Part shown: positions 16,875-24,427 of the stretch, in pieces | Layout of the letters: each line of letters begins with the position of its first letter | Position numbering within the stretch: the first letter of the stretch is position 1 | NCBI RefSeq assembly: GCF_946886105.1 | Contig: NZ_CAMPHV010000001.1 | Coordinates: forward strand, 62,001-126,000 | Direction of reading: 5' to 3' | Source of the DNA: an uncultured Pseudomonas sp. | Lineage (GTDB): Bacteria > Pseudomonadota > Gammaproteobacteria > Pseudomonadales > Pseudomonadaceae | Length of the DNA stretch: 64,000 nucleotides | The notes under the pieces: model-generated | Databases searched by the model: none | What the model was told of the DNA's origin: nothing | Seen by the model: only the letters and a program-made list of their open reading frames with translations | Made by a program: the position numbers and the translations under genes

Positions 16875-17924
16875 ATGAACAGAGCCCTTACTTTGAAAGT
16901 CGCGTCCATCGAACGGGAAACCGAGGATGCCGTCACCATTCATTTGAAGCAGCCCCTGTTGCGGAAGATCCGTTACACCGCGGGGCAATACCTGACCCTG
17001 GAAGTCGATGTCGACGATCAGGGCGCCAAGGGCTGCCGGGCCTATTCGATCAGCAGTACGCCAGGCCTGGACAAGACCCTTTCTATCACCGTCAAACGGG
17101 TCGCCGGCGGCAAGGTGTCGAACCGCCTGGTGCAGCAACTGGCGAAAGGCGATGCGGTGCAGACGCTCGGCGCCCACGGCCGCTTCACTTTCGCGCCGCA
17201 ACCGGGCAACCGTCGGCATCTGGTGCTGTTCGCCGCCGGTAGCGGTATCACACCGATTTTCTCGATTCTGAAATCGGCACTGCATTTCGAGCAGGACTCG
17301 CACGTGTCGCTGATCTACGGCAACCGCAACAGCGACTCGGTGATCTTTCGCGACAAACTCGAACAGTTGCAGCGCACATTCGCCGATCGCCTGCATGTCG
17401 TGCATGTCCTCTCTCAGCCGACCAGCCTCAGCCAACAAGGCGGGCGCCTGACTCAGCGACGGGTGACCGAGATCATGCGCACGCTGCCCACGCGGGATGC
17501 CGGCAACACCGAGTTCTACGCTTGCGGGCCAAGCGGAATGATGGAGGAGGTGACCGGTGCGCTGGAAACCCTGGGCGTTGCCCCCGAGTCGGTGCATATG
17601 GAGAGTTTCACGCCGGCTAAATCGACGCAGCCGCCGCAGTCATCGAATCAGCCGAAACGCGTGCAACTGTTGATGCAGGGACAGGAGTTCAGCTTCGCGG
17701 TGCCCGCCGGCCAGACCATTCTGGAAGCGGCACTGGCCAGCGGGGTGCAGCCGCCTTTTTCCTGTCGCAGCGGTTTCTGCACCGCCTGCGTCTGCACCAA
17801 ATTGGCGGGCGACGTCGAGATGCGCGAGGACCATGGGCTGTCGAGCGCTGAATTGAAAATGGGCCATGCGCTGATGTGCATCGGCTATCCGATGACCGAC
17901 GAGGTTCGGCTGCAGGTCGAATGA
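16875..17924 (+). CDS. Ferredoxin-NAD(P)H reductase with C-terminal [2Fe-2S] domain
   Basis: The 349-residue protein has the order FAD - NAD(P) - ferredoxin. The flavin motif RAYSISSTPG is at about residue 55, the pyridine-nucleotide motif FAAGSGITPIFSIL near 120 and the ACGPSGMM string near 218. A plant-type [2Fe-2S] cluster sits in the C-terminal 90 residues (Cys-x4-Cys-x2-Cys in CRSGFCTACVC, fourth Cys in LMCIGYP). This is the usual self-contained electron donor for membrane desaturases or hydroxylases. It lies exactly between two desaturase genes, 7 bases after one and about 40 before the other. Start ATG 16875 follows GTGAGG. Confidence 0.92.
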   Translation: MNRALTLKVASIERETEDAVTIHLKQPLLRKIRYTAGQYLTLEVDVDDQGAKGCRAYSISSTPGLDKTLSITVKRVAGGKVSNRLVQQLAKGDAVQTLGAHGRFTFAPQPGNRRHLVLFAAGSGITPIFSILKSALHFEQDSHVSLIYGNRNSDSVIFRDKLEQLQRTFADRLHVVHVLSQPTSLSQQGGRLTQRRVTEIMRTLPTRDAGNTEFYACGPSGMMEEVTGALETLGVAPESVHMESFTPAKSTQPPQSSNQPKRVQLLMQGQEFSFAVPAGQTILEAALASGVQPPFSCRSGFCTACVCTKLAGDVEMREDHGLSSAELKMGHALMCIGYPMTDEVRLQVE

Positions 17925-17963
17925 GCGGGCCTGGCAGTGCGACAAGTTACCGGAGTGGATGTG

Positions 17964-18923
17964 GTGGATAAGCAATCGGTTTTGGCTGCACAGGATGAAA
18001 TCCGGCTGGAGAAGCGCGCAGCGCTGAAAGTCGATCGCGCCAGGCAGGCGCAACTGCTCGCCTTACAGCAGCCGGCGCCGCTGCAGTTCATGCTGTGGGC
18101 GGCCCTGCACGTGACGGTCTGGCTGCTTTGCGCCTGGGTCATTGTGGCCACCGCCAATCCCGTCGGTCACTTGCTCGCCACTTTGATCATGGGTAATCAA
18201 CTGCATGCCTTTACCGTGCTGCAACACGATTGTGGCCATCAGAACGCATTTCGCTCGGCGCTGCTGAACCTCTGGATGGGCCGCTTGATGGCCTGGTTCA
18301 TCGTATTCCCGTATTCCTCGTTCACGGAATGTCATAAACATCATCATCGCTATCTGGGCGATCCGGACAAAGACCCGGATGAGTGGAACTATGCGCGCGG
18401 GGTCAAGTGGATGTTTCTGCGCATCGCCGTGTTCGTGCCGCGCTTCACCTACTTCTCCCTGGTGCGTTATGGCAAGGCGGTACGCAACCTGGTGTTGCGC
18501 GAGTTGTGCTTCAACCTGCTGTCGATGGCCGCCTTGTTCGCCTGGTTCGCGAGCGAGGGCATGGCGTACGAGTTCGTGCTGATTTTCGTCGTGCCGCTGT
18601 TGCTCCTGGCCGTGGTGATCAACCCGATATCGCGCGGTTACGAGCATTTGCCGATGGCGACCATCGAGCCCGAGCACGCCGATCGCCTGGATCTGGCGAA
18701 GAACACCATCACCGTCACCAGTCGGCTGGTCGGTCTGCTTTGGGCCAATATCAATTACCACGTCGAGCATCACGTGTACCCCGGCGTACCCTTCTGCAAT
18801 CTGCGCAAATTGCATGACCTGCTAGAGAACAAGCCGTTCCTGCGCGACCGCTGGTTGCTTGCGCGGCTATTCGCACGGCGCGGCGCGAGCGCCGCAGACG
18901 CCGAACCCCAACGCGCGACATGA
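17964..18923 (+). CDS. Fatty acid desaturase (accessory cluster, third)
   Basis: About 319 residues with the classical boxes HDCGH, HKHHH and HVEHH (the last in NYHVEHHVYPGVP) and hydrophobic segments between them. This is the common acyl-lipid/acyl-CoA desaturase pattern. The reading frame is open from GTG 17937, but I prefer GTG 17964 (or 17961) because GGAG at 17952-17955 sits 8 (or 5) bases upstream. Its TGA overlaps an ATG (18920) of the following frame. It should take electrons from the reductase encoded just upstream. Confidence 0.87.
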   Translation: MDKQSVLAAQDEIRLEKRAALKVDRARQAQLLALQQPAPLQFMLWAALHVTVWLLCAWVIVATANPVGHLLATLIMGNQLHAFTVLQHDCGHQNAFRSALLNLWMGRLMAWFIVFPYSSFTECHKHHHRYLGDPDKDPDEWNYARGVKWMFLRIAVFVPRFTYFSLVRYGKAVRNLVLRELCFNLLSMAALFAWFASEGMAYEFVLIFVVPLLLLAVVINPISRGYEHLPMATIEPEHADRLDLAKNTITVTSRLVGLLWANINYHVEHHVYPGVPFCNLRKLHDLLENKPFLRDRWLLARLFARRGASAADAEPQRAT

Positions 18924-18943
18924 GCGCCGGCAGAGGAAGCACC

Positions 18944-19441
18944 ATGGATTGCATCTTTTGTAAAATCGTTGCCGGCTCGTTACCTGCGGCTCATGTGTAT
19001 CGCGACGAGCAGTGCATCGCCTTTATGGATGTGCATCCGCTGGGGGCGGGGCACGTGCTGCTGATTCCCCGACAGCACGTGGAAAAACTCGAGCAACTGC
19101 CCGAGCATGCCCGCCAGCACCTTTACCGCGTGTTCGACAACTTGGTCGCCGCCCAGCGTCGGGCCGGCTTCGGTATCGAGGGCACGCACCTGATCGTCAA
19201 CGACGGCAAAGCGACCAATCAGCACATTCCCCATGCGCACCTGCATCTGGTGCCGCGCAAGCGCGGCGACGCCCTGGGCTTTGCCTGGCGCATGCTGCTG
19301 CACTTCACTGGGGTTTTCGGCTTTCGCACGTCTCACATAAGGTTGCAGGCGCAGGCCGACGCCATAGCCGCGCAGATATCCGCTAGTGCCATGGGGCCTG
19401 CCGCAACTCTGCAGCCGGAGGCCGTATGCACGGCGCGCTAA
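18944..19441 (+). CDS. HIT-family (histidine triad) nucleotide hydrolase
   Basis: Starting at ATG 18944, with GAGGAAG 5 bases upstream, the 165-residue protein begins MDCIFCKI like other HIT proteins. It has the full triad HIPHAHLHLVPRK (His-x-His-x-His). A C-terminal extension of about 45 residues is unusual for the family. HIT enzymes of the HINT branch hydrolyse adenosine phosphoramidates and acyl-adenylates. Inside an operon with an acyl-AMP-forming ligase, it could clear misfired acyl-AMP; that is inference. The gene overlaps the start of the monooxygenase by 16 bases. ATG 18920 is the alternative start. Confidence 0.88.
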   Translation: MDCIFCKIVAGSLPAAHVYRDEQCIAFMDVHPLGAGHVLLIPRQHVEKLEQLPEHARQHLYRVFDNLVAAQRRAGFGIEGTHLIVNDGKATNQHIPHAHLHLVPRKRGDALGFAWRMLLHFTGVFGFRTSHIRLQAQADAIAAQISASAMGPAATLQPEAVCTAR

Positions 19442-20961
19442 TGGATGCAGGAGTGGAAGCCCTCGCTACCGAGGTGATGCCCAAGGTCTACCGGGTGCTG
19501 ATCATGGGCGCCGGTTTCTCCGGTATCGGCATGGCCGTTCGCCTGCGCCAGAGCGGCGAAAGCGATTTCGTGATCTATGAACAGGAGGCCGGTATCGGCG
19601 GCACCTGGTGGGTCAATCAATACCCGGGCTGCGCCTGCGATATTCCTTCGCACCTGTATTCGTTCTCCTTCGAGCCCAACCCCGGTTGGTCGCGGCGCTT
19701 CTCGCCCCAGGCCGAAATCCGTGACTACCTGGCCGGTTGCGCCCGCAAATACGATTTGCTCGGGCATATGCGCTTCAACACCGCGGTCGCCTCCCTACGC
19801 TGGCTCGAACAACGGGCGCTCTGGGAAGTCACCGACGCCAAGGGCGGGGTGGTCTTCGCCAAGGTGGTAGTGGCCGGCACCGGCGCGCTGTCCACCCCGG
19901 ATTATCCGCAGATTCCCGGCATCGAACGTTTCCGCGGCCGAGTGTTTCATTCCCAGCGCTGGGATCATGACTACGACCTGAACGGCAAACGAGTCGGGGT
20001 GATAGGCACCGGCGCTTCGGCGATTCAGTTCGTCCCCGAGATTCAGCCCGCGGTTGCCCGACTCAATCTGTTCCAGCGCACCCCGCCTTGGGTCATCCCC
20101 AAGCCGGATCGCGGTTTTTCGCCATGGGAACAGCGTCTGCTGGGAGCTTTCCCGAAGCTGCAGCGTTTAGTTCGAGGCCTGATCTACGCGGCCCATGAAA
20201 CCCGGGTGCTGGGTTTCGTGTTCAATCCGCGGTTGATGGGCTTTCACAAGCTGCTGGCCCTCAACCTGCTGCGCCGGCAGGTCAAGGATCGGGCGCTGCG
20301 CAGCCAGCTCACGCCGCGCTATGGGATCGGCTGCAAACGCATTCTGATCTCCAACAATTATTATCCCGCGGTTGCCCAGCCCAACGTCGCGCTGATTACC
20401 AGCGCCATTCGGGAGATCACCGAAGACGCCGTCATCACCGCGGACGAGCAACAGCATCCGGTCGATGCGCTGATCTTCGGCACCGGCTTCAAGGCCAGCA
20501 CGCCATTCCCGCGGGGGATGATTTTCGGGCGGGCAGGGCAGGACATCCTCGACGCCTGGCGCGATGGGCCGCAAGCCTACAAGGGCACCACAGTGGCCGG
20601 CTTTCCCAACCTGTTCCTGTTGATGGGCCCCAATACCGGGCTCGGCCATAACTCCATCGTCTATATGATCGAATCGCAGATTAGCTACGTCCTCGGCGCG
20701 CTGCGAACCATGGCGGAGCAGGGCGTCAGTAGCGTCGACATCCAGCCCGAGGTGCAACAGCGCTTCAATCTGCTGCTGAGCAAACGCATGCAGGGCGCGG
20801 TCTGGACCCTCGGTAATTGCAAGAGCTGGTACCGACATCCGCAGACGGGGCGCAACGTGGTGATCTGGCCGGGCTTCAGTTGGGCGTTTCGCCGGGAAAC
20901 CCGGCGCTTCGATGCCGAGGTTTACCAGCTCACCCGGGCTGAGGTCGAGGTCGAGCGTTAG
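19426..20961 (+). CDS. Flavin-containing monooxygenase (Baeyer-Villiger type)
   Basis: The 511-residue protein has an N-terminal FAD Rossmann motif GAGFSGIG and GGTWWVNQYPG, a second NADPH Rossmann motif GVIGTGASAIQ, and between them the Baeyer-Villiger fingerprint F169-x-G-x3-H175-x3-W179 (FRGRVFHSQRWD). Such enzymes insert oxygen next to a ketone or oxidise N or S. The start ATG 19426 lies within the HIT gene and follows GGAGG. As the last enzyme of the set it may oxidise the chain or the amine; the sequence does not say which. A relation to long-chain alkane or ketone oxidation (AlmA-like) is an alternative. Confidence 0.9.
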   Translation: MHGALMDAGVEALATEVMPKVYRVLIMGAGFSGIGMAVRLRQSGESDFVIYEQEAGIGGTWWVNQYPGCACDIPSHLYSFSFEPNPGWSRRFSPQAEIRDYLAGCARKYDLLGHMRFNTAVASLRWLEQRALWEVTDAKGGVVFAKVVVAGTGALSTPDYPQIPGIERFRGRVFHSQRWDHDYDLNGKRVGVIGTGASAIQFVPEIQPAVARLNLFQRTPPWVIPKPDRGFSPWEQRLLGAFPKLQRLVRGLIYAAHETRVLGFVFNPRLMGFHKLLALNLLRRQVKDRALRSQLTPRYGIGCKRILISNNYYPAVAQPNVALITSAIREITEDAVITADEQQHPVDALIFGTGFKASTPFPRGMIFGRAGQDILDAWRDGPQAYKGTTVAGFPNLFLLMGPNTGLGHNSIVYMIESQISYVLGALRTMAEQGVSSVDIQPEVQQRFNLLLSKRMQGAVWTLGNCKSWYRHPQTGRNVVIWPGFSWAFRRETRRFDAEVYQLTRAEVEVER

Positions 20962-21001
20962 CGGTGCATGCGGACAACAATAACCACAGAGGAAATCGTC
21001 A

Positions 21002-21382
21002 ATGAGCCATCCGGGAAAAACCGTATTCGTATTCGGCTGCTACATGCTGCTCTTGGGCGTGCCGCTGTTGCTGGCGCCCAACCTGTTGCTGGGGCTGTTC
21101 GGCTTCCCGCCGACCGACGAGGTGTGGGTGCGGATCCTCGGCTTGCTGGTGCTCTATCTCGGCGCTTACTACATGCTCGCCGGGCGCAAGGGCATAGAGC
21201 CGTTCATCGCAGCCACCGTGCCCATTCGTGCCTCGGTGATTTTCGTCTTCGCGATCTTCGTCGCCGCTGAAATGGTATCGCCGATGTTACTGGTGCTGGG
21301 CCTGCCCGATGTGGTCGGCGCCTGGTGGACCTGGCATGCCTTGCGTAGTCAGCGACTGACGGGCACCGTCGCCACTTCTTGA
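21002..21382 (+). CDS. Small four-helix membrane protein of unknown function
   Basis: The 126-residue protein consists almost entirely of four hydrophobic segments (about 8-30, 40-62, 75-95, 98-113), with a TDEVWVRILGLLVLYLGAYY signature between them. It has GAGGAAATCG before its ATG. It follows the monooxygenase by 40 bases and precedes the cluster terminator, so it is most likely the last gene of the operon. I recognise no function. Export of, or protection from, a membrane-active amine would be speculation. Confidence 0.75.
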   Translation: MSHPGKTVFVFGCYMLLLGVPLLLAPNLLLGLFGFPPTDEVWVRILGLLVLYLGAYYMLAGRKGIEPFIAATVPIRASVIFVFAIFVAAEMVSPMLLVLGLPDVVGAWWTWHALRSQRLTGTVATS

Positions 21383-21420
21383 GTCATCCACCGTTCGGCG
21401 CCTGCCGTCTGCGTGGGCAA

Positions 21421-21459
21421 ATGCCGCTTACCGCTGGTCGGTAAGCGGCATTTTCGTTT
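21421..21459 (+). terminator. Terminator of the fatty-amine operon
   Basis: A perfect 13-bp stem (21421-21433 with 21439-21451) closes a 5-base loop and runs into TTTTCGTTTG. It marks the right end of the accessory operon. Confidence 0.92.
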
Positions 21460-21476
21460 GTACCGCTTGTACGACT

Positions 21477-21488
21477 ATTGTCGACAGT
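21477..21488. promoter_or_regulatory. Operator half of the GntR/prp control region
   Basis: ATTGTCGACAGT carries the TGTCGACA core. The same core recurs at 21551-21562 (GGTGTCGACAAT), and together they suggest a consensus ATTGTCGACAAT. The two copies bracket the promoter of the prp operon, a typical layout for autorepression by a FadR-type GntR protein. Confidence 0.7.
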
Positions 21489-21501
21489 TGTGGCTGATTG
21501 T

Positions 21502-21530
21502 TTGACATAAATGCTGTGCAGGCGTAATTT
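21502..21530 (+). promoter_or_regulatory. Sigma-70 promoter of the prp operon
   Basis: TTGACA at 21502-21507 and TAATTT at 21525-21530 are separated by 17 bases. The pair lies 33 bases before the GntR start codon and between two copies of the putative operator. Confidence 0.75.
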
Positions 21531-21550
21531 TTCGGCACTAAGGCTCAATT

Positions 21551-21562
21551 GGTGTCGACAAT
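21551..21562. promoter_or_regulatory. Second GntR operator, overlapping the ribosome binding site
   Basis: GGTGTCGACAAT ends directly at the start codon of the GntR gene, so bound repressor would block transcription past it and the site also covers the weak GGTG ribosome site. It pairs with the copy at 21477-21488. Confidence 0.68.
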
Positions 21563-22300
21563 ATGCTTAACGATCTCGAGGCGCCACGTGCCACCCAGGA
21601 TGATTCGGAGACGCTTTCCGAGCACGTCTTCCGCTTGATCCAATCCGCTATCGTCAAAGGCGAAATCGCTCCGGGCAGCAAGATTTCCGAACCGGAGCTG
21701 GCGCGCACCTACGGCATCAGCCGTGGACCGTTGCGCGAGGCAATTCACCGCTTGGAAGGCCAGCGCCTGCTGGTGCGCGTGCCCCATGTCGGCGCGCGGG
21801 TGGTGTCGCTGGATCGGGCCGAGCTGATCGAACTCTATGAAATTCGCGAATCTCTTGAGGGTATGGCCTGCCGCCTGGCCGCCGAGCGCATGACTCAGGC
21901 GGAAATCGACGATTTGCGTCGGGTGCTCGATCTGCATGAACGCGATGCGGCTTTTCAGGCCGGGGTCGGCTATTACCAGCAGGAAGGCGACTTCGATTTC
22001 CACTACCGGATCATCCAGGGCAGCGGTAACCGCACCTTGGTGCAGATGCTCTGCGGCGAGCTATACCAGTTGGTGCGCATGTATCGCCTGCAGTTCTCGG
22101 CGACGCCGAAACGGCCGCGCCAGGCCTTCGCCGAACATCACCGGATTCTCGATGCCATCGCCGAGCGCGATGGCGAGCTGGCCGAGTTATTGATGCGCCG
22201 CCATATCGCGGCCTCGAAACGCAATATCGAGCGTCACTACGTCACGAGCGTAGGGCAGGACGCGCAAACCAAGACAGCTAAAACCAGAGGTGAGTCATGA
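21563..22300 (+). CDS. GntR-family (FadR subfamily) regulator of the methylcitrate operon
   Basis: The 245-residue protein has an N-terminal winged helix ([20 protein letters not shown] at about 38-57) and a C-terminal all-helical FCD effector domain with the metal-ligand type residues of that fold (DFHYRII, EHHRIL, RRHI). It overlaps prpB by 4 bases (ATGA) and is the first gene of the prp operon, the usual place of the GntR regulator in Pseudomonas. It probably represses its own operon through the TGTCGACA sites and responds to a propionate-pathway intermediate; the effector is not shown by the sequence. Confidence 0.92.
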   Translation: MLNDLEAPRATQDDSETLSEHVFRLIQSAIVKGEIAPGSKISEPELARTYGISRGPLREAIHRLEGQRLLVRVPHVGARVVSLDRAELIELYEIRESLEGMACRLAAERMTQAEIDDLRRVLDLHERDAAFQAGVGYYQQEGDFDFHYRIIQGSGNRTLVQMLCGELYQLVRMYRLQFSATPKRPRQAFAEHHRILDAIAERDGELAELLMRRHIAASKRNIERHYVTSVGQDAQTKTAKTRGES

Positions 22301-23184
22301 GTCAGCTTTCCAGCCCCGGCCAACGCTTCCGCGACGCGGTAGCCGCTGAGCATCCCCTGCAAGTGGTCGGCGCGATCAACGCCAACCATGCGCTGCTGGC
22401 CCAACGCGCCGGTTTCAAGGCCATCTACCTCTCCGGTGGTGGCGTGGCGGCTGGCTCGCTGGGCCTGCCGGATCTCGGCATCACCGGCCTGGACGACGTG
22501 CTCACCGACGTGCGGCGGATCACCGATGTCTGCGAGCTGCCGCTGCTGGTGGATGTCGACACCGGTTTCGGCAGCTCGGCGTTCAACGTCGCCCGTACGG
22601 TCAAGTCGATGATCAAGTTCGGTGCGGCAGCCATCCATATCGAGGATCAGGTCGGTGCCAAGCGTTGTGGTCATCGGCCGAACAAGGAAATCGTCTCCCA
22701 GCAGGAGATGGTCGATCGGATCAAGGCGGCAGTCGATGCACGTACCGACGACAGTTTTGTGATCATGGCGCGCACCGATGCGCTCGCGGTTGAGGGACTG
22801 AATGCGGCGCTGGACCGCGCCGCCGCCTGCATCGAAGCCGGCGCGGACATGATTTTCCCCGAAGCGATCACCGAACTGGCGATGTACAAGACCTTCGCCG
22901 AGCGGGTCCAGGCGCCGATCCTGGCCAATATCACCGAGTTCGGCGCCACGCCGCTGTACACCACCGAAGAGCTGGCGAGTGTCGATGTGTCGCTGGTGCT
23001 TTACCCGCTGTCGGCGTTCCGCGCGATGAACAAGGCCGCCGAGAACGTCTACACCGCGTTGCGCCGCGACGGCACCCAGAAAAACGTGATCGATACCATG
23101 CAGACCCGCATGGAACTGTACGAGCGCATCAACTACCACGCCTTCGAGCAACACCTCGATGCGCTGTTCGCCGCCAAGAAGTGA
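22297..23184 (+). CDS. prpB: 2-methylisocitrate lyase
   Basis: The 295-residue protein belongs to the isocitrate lyase/PEP mutase family. It has [10 protein letters not shown] (Mg-binding Asp), the catalytic loop region [17 protein letters not shown] with the conserved Lys-Arg-Cys-Gly-His, and IMARTDALA. It splits 2-methylisocitrate to pyruvate and succinate, the last step of propionate breakdown. AGAGGTGAG precedes the ATG, which overlaps the regulator's stop. prpC follows after 79 bases. Confidence 0.96.
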   Translation: MSQLSSPGQRFRDAVAAEHPLQVVGAINANHALLAQRAGFKAIYLSGGGVAAGSLGLPDLGITGLDDVLTDVRRITDVCELPLLVDVDTGFGSSAFNVARTVKSMIKFGAAAIHIEDQVGAKRCGHRPNKEIVSQQEMVDRIKAAVDARTDDSFVIMARTDALAVEGLNAALDRAAACIEAGADMIFPEAITELAMYKTFAERVQAPILANITEFGATPLYTTEELASVDVSLVLYPLSAFRAMNKAAENVYTALRRDGTQKNVIDTMQTRMELYERINYHAFEQHLDALFAAKK

Positions 23185-23263
23185 CCGGCCGCTGGCCGCC
23201 CAACGCAGGCGGCCCGCGCATTACAAGACAAGCAACAACCGAATTGGATGAGGAGACAGACCG

Positions 23264-24427
23264 ATGAGCGCTAGCCCAGAAACCACCACCCCAGGCTTCA
23301 AACCCAAGAAGTCGGTGGCCCTGAGCGGCACCGCCGCCGGCAACACCGCGCTGTGCACCGTCGGCCGCAGTGGCAACGATCTGCATTACCGCGGCTATGA
23401 CATTCTCGATGTCGCCACCACCTGTGAGTTCGAGGAAATCGCTCATTTGTTGGTCCACGGCAAACTGCCCAACGCGGCTGAGCTGGCCGGCTACAAGGCC
23501 AAGCTGAAGGCGCTGCGCGGTCTGCCCGCGGCGTTGAAGGCGGCGCTGGAGCAGCTGCCGCCGTCGGCCCACCCGATGGACGTGATGCGCACCGGTGTGT
23601 CGGTGCTCGGTTGCCTGTCGCCGGAAAAGGACGACCACAATCACCCCGGTGCCCGCGACATTGCCGACAAGCTGATGGCCTCACTGGGTTCGATGCTGCT
23701 GTATTGGTACCACTTCAGCCACAACGGCAAGCGTATCGAGGTGGAGACCGACGACGACTCCATCGGCGGTCACTTCCTGCACCTGCTGCATGGTCAGACG
23801 CCGCGCGACAGCTGGGTGCGCGCCATGCACACCTCGCTGATCCTCTACGCCGAGCATGAATTCAACGCCTCGACCTTCGCCTCGCGGGTGGTTGCCGGCA
23901 CCGGCTCCGACATGTATTCGGCGATCGCCGCCGGCATCGGCGCGCTGCGCGGGCCCAAGCACGGCGGCGCCAACGAAGTGGCGTTCGAGATCCAGAAACG
24001 CTACGACAACCCGGACGAGGCCGAGGCAGATATCCGCGCCCGGGTCGAGAAAAAAGAAGTGGTGATCGGCTTCGGCCATCCGGTGTATACCGTGAGCGAT
24101 CCGCGTAACAAGGTGATCAAGGAAGTTGCCCGCGAACTCTCCGCCGAGCAGCGTAACAACAAGATGTTCGACATCGCCGAGCGCCTGGAAAGCACCATGT
24201 GGGAAATCAAGAAGATGTTCCCCAACCTCGACTGGTTCAGCGCCGTCAGCTACCACATGATGGGCGTGCCGACCGCCATGTTCACCCCGCTGTTCGTCAT
24301 CGCCCGCACTTCGGGCTGGTCCAGCCACGTCATCGAGCAACGCATCGACGGCAAGATCATCCGCCCCAGCGCCAACTACGTGGGCCCGGAAGATCTGACC
24401 TTCGTGCCGCTCAAGGACCGCCCATGA
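23264..24427 (+). CDS. prpC: 2-methylcitrate synthase
   Basis: The 387-residue citrate synthase family protein joins propionyl-CoA and oxaloacetate. The signature active-site histidine region [14 protein letters not shown] and the second histidine/Asp motif [13 protein letters not shown] are present. The length suits PrpC rather than the longer GltA. GAGGAGACAG precedes the ATG. The stop overlaps acnD by 4 bases. Confidence 0.95.
   Translation: MSASPETTTPGFKPKKSVALSGTAAGNTALCTVGRSGNDLHYRGYDILDVATTCEFEEIAHLLVHGKLPNAAELAGYKAKLKALRGLPAALKAALEQLPPSAHPMDVMRTGVSVLGCLSPEKDDHNHPGARDIADKLMASLGSMLLYWYHFSHNGKRIEVETDDDSIGGHFLHLLHGQTPRDSWVRAMHTSLILYAEHEFNASTFASRVVAGTGSDMYSAIAAGIGALRGPKHGGANEVAFEIQKRYDNPDEAEADIRARVEKKEVVIGFGHPVYTVSDPRNKVIKEVARELSAEQRNNKMFDIAERLESTMWEIKKMFPNLDWFSAVSYHMMGVPTAMFTPLFVIARTSGWSSHVIEQRIDGKIIRPSANYVGPEDLTFVPLKDRP

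Noticed and set aside
8311..20961. Reading the accessory cluster as a polyyne (terminal alkyne) pathway.
   Set aside because: FAAL, ACP and desaturases fit, but the thioesterase and rubredoxin of polyyne clusters are missing and the chain-release enzyme is an aminotransferase/reductase.
8311..20961. Reading the cluster as a complete tambjamine or prodigiosin pathway.
   Set aside because: None of the bipyrrole genes or a TamQ-like condensing enzyme is present in the window.
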